From the NCBI RefSeq assembly GCF_017874035.1, contig NZ_JAGGKV010000001.1:62001-126000 (forward strand): a stretch of 64,000 nt of DNA. Direction: 5' to 3'. Both the position numbers and the translations under genes were made by a program. The notes beneath the pieces are model-generated. The model saw only the letters and a list, made by a program, of their open reading frames with translations. It ran no database searches and had not been told where the DNA came from. Shown here piece after piece: positions 61,142-64,000 of this stretch. Source of the stretch: Paenibacillus aceris (GTDB taxonomy: Bacteria > Bacillota > Bacilli > Paenibacillales > NBRC-103111). Numbering within the stretch: the stretch's first letter is position 1; the number at the start of each line of letters is the position of its first letter.

Positions 61142-64000
61142 CTAAAGATCCAACATACGCATAATGACCGTTACGGCTTCCGCCCTCGTGGCTACAGCGA
61201 ACGGCTCAAAAACATCTTTCTCCCGGCCGTTTACAAGCCCCAAGGAAACTGCTTGCGAAATTGCCGGCAATGCCCAAGTTGGGATCTGGGGACTATCGCT
61301 AAACGAAGCTGTGAATGGCATTCTCTCTTCATGGGAATAGGCCCTTATTAGCATCGTAACCATTTCCGCCCGGTCAATGGGTTTATTAGGCCGCAATGAC
61401 TGGTCTTCATACCCCTGGAGAATGCCCGCTTCCAGCGCTGCGCCCAGTTCTCCCGCTGCCCATGGGGGAATATCCGCCTCATCGGCGAAATTTTGCGCAG
61501 GCGGTTCAGCCTTCAAGCCCAGAGCACGTACTAGCATGGCTGCGAATTGCAATCTCGTCATTGGCTCGTCAGGCTTGAAACTGCCATCCGAGAAGCCGGT
61601 TACGATGCCTTTGGCAGCAGCACGGGAAATGGCCTCCGATGCCCAATGATTCGGCACATCTGTAAAGGATTCCTGCACCGGTGCCGATGTTGACGGATCT
61701 GCCGGTTTCGAAGGAAGCGGGATGTTCGGTTCCGGATTCGGCTTCGGCGCAGGTATTGGTGCAGGCGCCGGAGTATAACCGGATGAAGAATCCGATGTAG
61801 ACACACGGCTTGTAGGTGGACGCTGTGCCAGAATGGTATACGTTTGATGCACACCGGAAGGCAGCGATACATCGAGTAGTACAACACTACCGCTTTCGGC
61901 AATGGCGAGTGCTCCGCTCTCGCTGCCACTGCGAACAGTTTGCGGCGCAGCTCCGTCTACGCTCAATTGAATGGAAGCTTCCTGACTTACGGAAACAGGC
62001 GTAATTTTCAAGCTATTTGTGCCAATGGGGACCATCGCTGTGTAATAGGTGATTTCAGAATTGAAGGCTGGCGAGAGTGCCAGATTCGGGCTGATCTGAA
62101 GGCTGCTTAAGAGCGGCTTCGCATCTTCTTCGGAGCTGTTCCGTCCGGCAGCAGGCCCGACATCAGCAGCTGTAAGCGGCCGATGCACCAGATCATTGGC
62201 CGGATCGTACTCATCGCTACCTGCGTCGGCGGTATGCGTCCGTCTTTGACCATCCATATCGTCCGAGGGTACGTATGGACCTTGAGCCGCATCGACGGCT
62301 GGACTAAGCGGTGATAAACGGATCAGTCCGTCGCTGCCCCGGATCAGCTTCAGATCACCCTTGTACGTGGCGCTCACAACGGTCGCATTAGCGGCCACGG
62401 CTGCGAGACCATCGGCCATGTTGCCGACATAGGCCGGCCGCCCGGCGGATGTAATATCTTTCGTTTCATTGAATATTGTCCCTGCGTTGCTGAAAATAAC
62501 ATTATTAGAAATCTGCGTTCCCACCGGCTGGAACGTGCGTTGGGCGATTTTTACCGCAGAGGCTTTATTACTTAAGTTGACGATTGTGTTATTAAAAATC
62601 TGCACATCATATTGCCTCCAATGCCCGCGCAGCAGCTCCTGCTGCCTCTCTGCCGAAAGGCTCTTCAGTTCCGCGAAATCATCCGGACCGGTGCCCCAGC
62701 GGATAATCGGATTCGTGCCTCCGTCCGGCCCGGCGTCTTCCGTTCCGCCGTCCAACTGAACGGCATCGTCGGTAAGCCCTTCCATGTAATTATTATAAAT
62801 CTTGTGATCATTTCCATAAATGCGGAAGCCGCTCGTTCCAGGCTTCTTGCCATCCGCGATGATGAAATTGCCGTAAAAGCTGTTGCGATGACCGTGCCGG
62901 GCAACCATCCCTCCGTAAGAATTAAGAACGGTGTTGTACCGGATTATATTATCGCTGCTCTTCACCGAAACGATCTCATCCTCGCCGTTTAGTCCGTCGA
63001 ACAAATTGTATTGAATCGTCACATGGCCAGGCGCCAAAGATAGTCCGGAAAGTCCGAGGCGGATCGCTTCCAATCCATTGCTCACTCGTGGACCGATGTC
63101 ATGAAAGTGATTGTATTCAATGATATCGTACTGTGAAACCGCGTCCTTGCCGTCATACGTCATCACAGCGCCAAAGCCGGTCTTCGGTCCGATATCATTG
63201 TAAGCGATCCGGTTGTGACTGCTGGTGCCCTCTACTTGAATATAATGCCTGTCAGTCCCGCCATCCGTCAGCAGCGTTGAGTTCGGCGTATGTGACGTTT
63301 CTCCCGTGTAAACGGCTCCATTAGGGTCATAATTGGCACCATAACGGCAGCTGTTCTCCACACCAATGACACACCAGATTATCTTACTGACGCCGCTTTC
63401 TACCTTTGTAAAACGGTATTTCTGACCCGTTTCATCCAAGGCAAATGTATTGCGCATAATGGAGATATTGCTGGAATCGTACAGTTCCACACCCGGATGC
63501 AGCCCCTTTAATAAAGCCAGCCTGTCTTCCGGAACCGCTCTGCTCCGCAGTGTATCTTCACCTTGGTCCGATCCTCCGCCCGAGTGGAACGTAAGCCCCT
63601 CGACTTCGACGTAGTCGGAGTTGTCAATATGCATGTAGCTGTCGCCAGCGATAACCGCCTTCCCTTGTTCCGCAGCCGCAATCCGAATCGGAAGCGCGTC
63701 CGTACCCGTCTTATCCTTGATCACGAACGGGCCCTTTTGCTGGTACGTTCCATTTTGCAGTTCGATCGTCGTTCCTTTAGCGGCATGATCCAGAGCAGCC
63801 TGTAATTCACCCGCGGAGCTGACCTTCACCACCTGAACAGGTGGAAGCGGGTCCACCGCTTTATCGCCTGCCTGCGGGGGGCCACTCGGCTCAGCCGGTT
63901 CCTCCACTACAGGGGGTGTACCCGTATAAAGCTCAACTTCCGTAATGCTATTCCAGCTGCCCGAGCTGCCCGAAGCTGTGTTTCCATATCCCACCAGCCG
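61142..64000 (-). CDS. Surface polysaccharide lyase (PL6/chondroitinase-B type) with SLH anchor, N-terminus outside window
   Basis: The frame is open to the window edge; 953 codons are visible. From the N-terminal side: the end of an F5/8 (CBM32-like) carbohydrate-binding module (LVGYGNTASGSSGSWNSITE), a PL6 right-handed beta-helix (about residues 50-620) with STAGELQAALDHA-type opening, NDIGPKTGFG (candidate catalytic Lys) and GLEAIRLGLSG (candidate Arg), a cadherin-like module (LQISPNLALSPAFNSEITYY), a Pro/Ser linker, and three C-terminal SLH repeats (HWASEAISRAAAKGIVTGFS; MTRLQFAAMLVRALGLK). It should cleave an acidic polysaccharide while bound to the cell wall. Confidence 0.88.
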   Translation of the reverse strand, partial: RLVGYGNTASGSSGSWNSITEVELYTGTPPVVEEPAEPSGPPQAGDKAVDPLPPVQVVKVSSAGELQAALDHAAKGTTIELQNGTYQQKGPFVIKDKTGTDALPIRIAAAEQGKAVIAGDSYMHIDNSDYVEVEGLTFHSGGGSDQGEDTLRSRAVPEDRLALLKGLHPGVELYDSSNISIMRNTFALDETGQKYRFTKVESGVSKIIWCVIGVENSCRYGANYDPNGAVYTGETSHTPNSTLLTDGGTDRHYIQVEGTSSHNRIAYNDIGPKTGFGAVMTYDGKDAVSQYDIIEYNHFHDIGPRVSNGLEAIRLGLSGLSLAPGHVTIQYNLFDGLNGEDEIVSVKSSDNIIRYNTVLNSYGGMVARHGHRNSFYGNFIIADGKKPGTSGFRIYGNDHKIYNNYMEGLTDDAVQLDGGTEDAGPDGGTNPIIRWGTGPDDFAELKSLSAERQQELLRGHWRQYDVQIFNNTIVNLSNKASAVKIAQRTFQPVGTQISNNVIFSNAGTIFNETKDITSAGRPAYVGNMADGLAAVAANATVVSATYKGDLKLIRGSDGLIRLSPLSPAVDAAQGPYVPSDDMDGQRRTHTADAGSDEYDPANDLVHRPLTAADVGPAAGRNSSEEDAKPLLSSLQISPNLALSPAFNSEITYYTAMVPIGTNSLKITPVSVSQEASIQLSVDGAAPQTVRSGSESGALAIAESGSVVLLDVSLPSGVHQTYTILAQRPPTSRVSTSDSSSGYTPAPAPIPAPKPNPEPNIPLPSKPADPSTSAPVQESFTDVPNHWASEAISRAAAKGIVTGFSDGSFKPDEPMTRLQFAAMLVRALGLKAEPPAQNFADEADIPPWAAGELGAALEAGILQGYEDQSLRPNKPIDRAEMVTMLIRAYSHEERMPFTASFSDSPQIPTWALPAISQAVSLGLVNGREKDVFEPFAVATRAEAVTVIMRMLDL

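Noticed and set aside
1..64000. Transposons, CRISPR arrays, tRNA or rRNA genes
   Set aside because: No transposase-like product, repeat-spacer array, cloverleaf-like gene or rRNA sequence was recognised by reading.

Overview
The window reads as the chromosome of a Gram-positive, spore-forming Paenibacillaceae-type organism (Paenibacillus or a close relative). Grounds: S-layer-homology (SLH) proteins, LplA/LplB/LplC-type sugar ABC systems with membrane-bound AraC regulators, a SleB-like cortex hydrolase, mixed ATG/GTG/TTG starts with strong AAGGAGG sites, and moderate GC. No rRNA, tRNA, CRISPR array, prophage or intact insertion sequence was seen. The assignment is inferred from gene families only.

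Region 1 (1-24 kb) is a mosaic of short transcription units: a clipped EamA exporter, a BASS-family symporter, a membrane GGDEF cyclase, an acetamidase/formamidase, two secreted SLH proteins, a cysteine-less HesB-like protein behind an operator-overlapped promoter, zwf divergent from a LysR regulator, a MATE exporter, a methyltransferase, a LarA-like racemase, a phytoene/squalene synthase homologue, a MOSC protein, a DUF2935 protein, a PPP-type phosphatase and several small or damaged genes.

Region 2 (24-42 kb) holds two carbohydrate loci. Locus A (24.5-32 kb): membrane AraC sensor, two permeases, binding lipoprotein, glucarate dehydratase; direct repeats lie just upstream of the transporter promoter. 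Locus B (32.1-42 kb): two TIM-barrel isomerases, two permeases, binding lipoprotein, Gfo/Idh/MocA oxidoreductase, D-2-hydroxyacid dehydrogenase-like protein and a zinc-type MDR dehydrogenase, divergent from a ROK regulator, with a strong promoter and a catabolite (cre) site between them.

Region 3 (42-51 kb) is housekeeping and salvage: a HIT protein; folD under a recognisable ZTP (pfl) riboswitch; an NAD-salvage operon pnuC - nadR - Nudix/NrtR-like - N-terminally truncated PARG-like protein; a DinB-like protein; an ArsB/NhaD-type permease with a partner protein; and a SleB-like hydrolase.

Region 4 (51.4-64 kb) is a polysaccharide-utilisation locus C: a surface (SLH) polysaccharide lyase of PL6 type running off the right edge, an alginate-lyase-fold enzyme, a membrane AraC sensor, binding lipoprotein, two permeases and a GH95-like glycosidase. 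Uronate-type lyases here and glucarate dehydratase in locus A together suggest growth on uronic-acid-containing plant or algal polysaccharides. None of the three ABC systems carries its own ATPase gene, so a shared MsmX-type ATPase elsewhere is expected.
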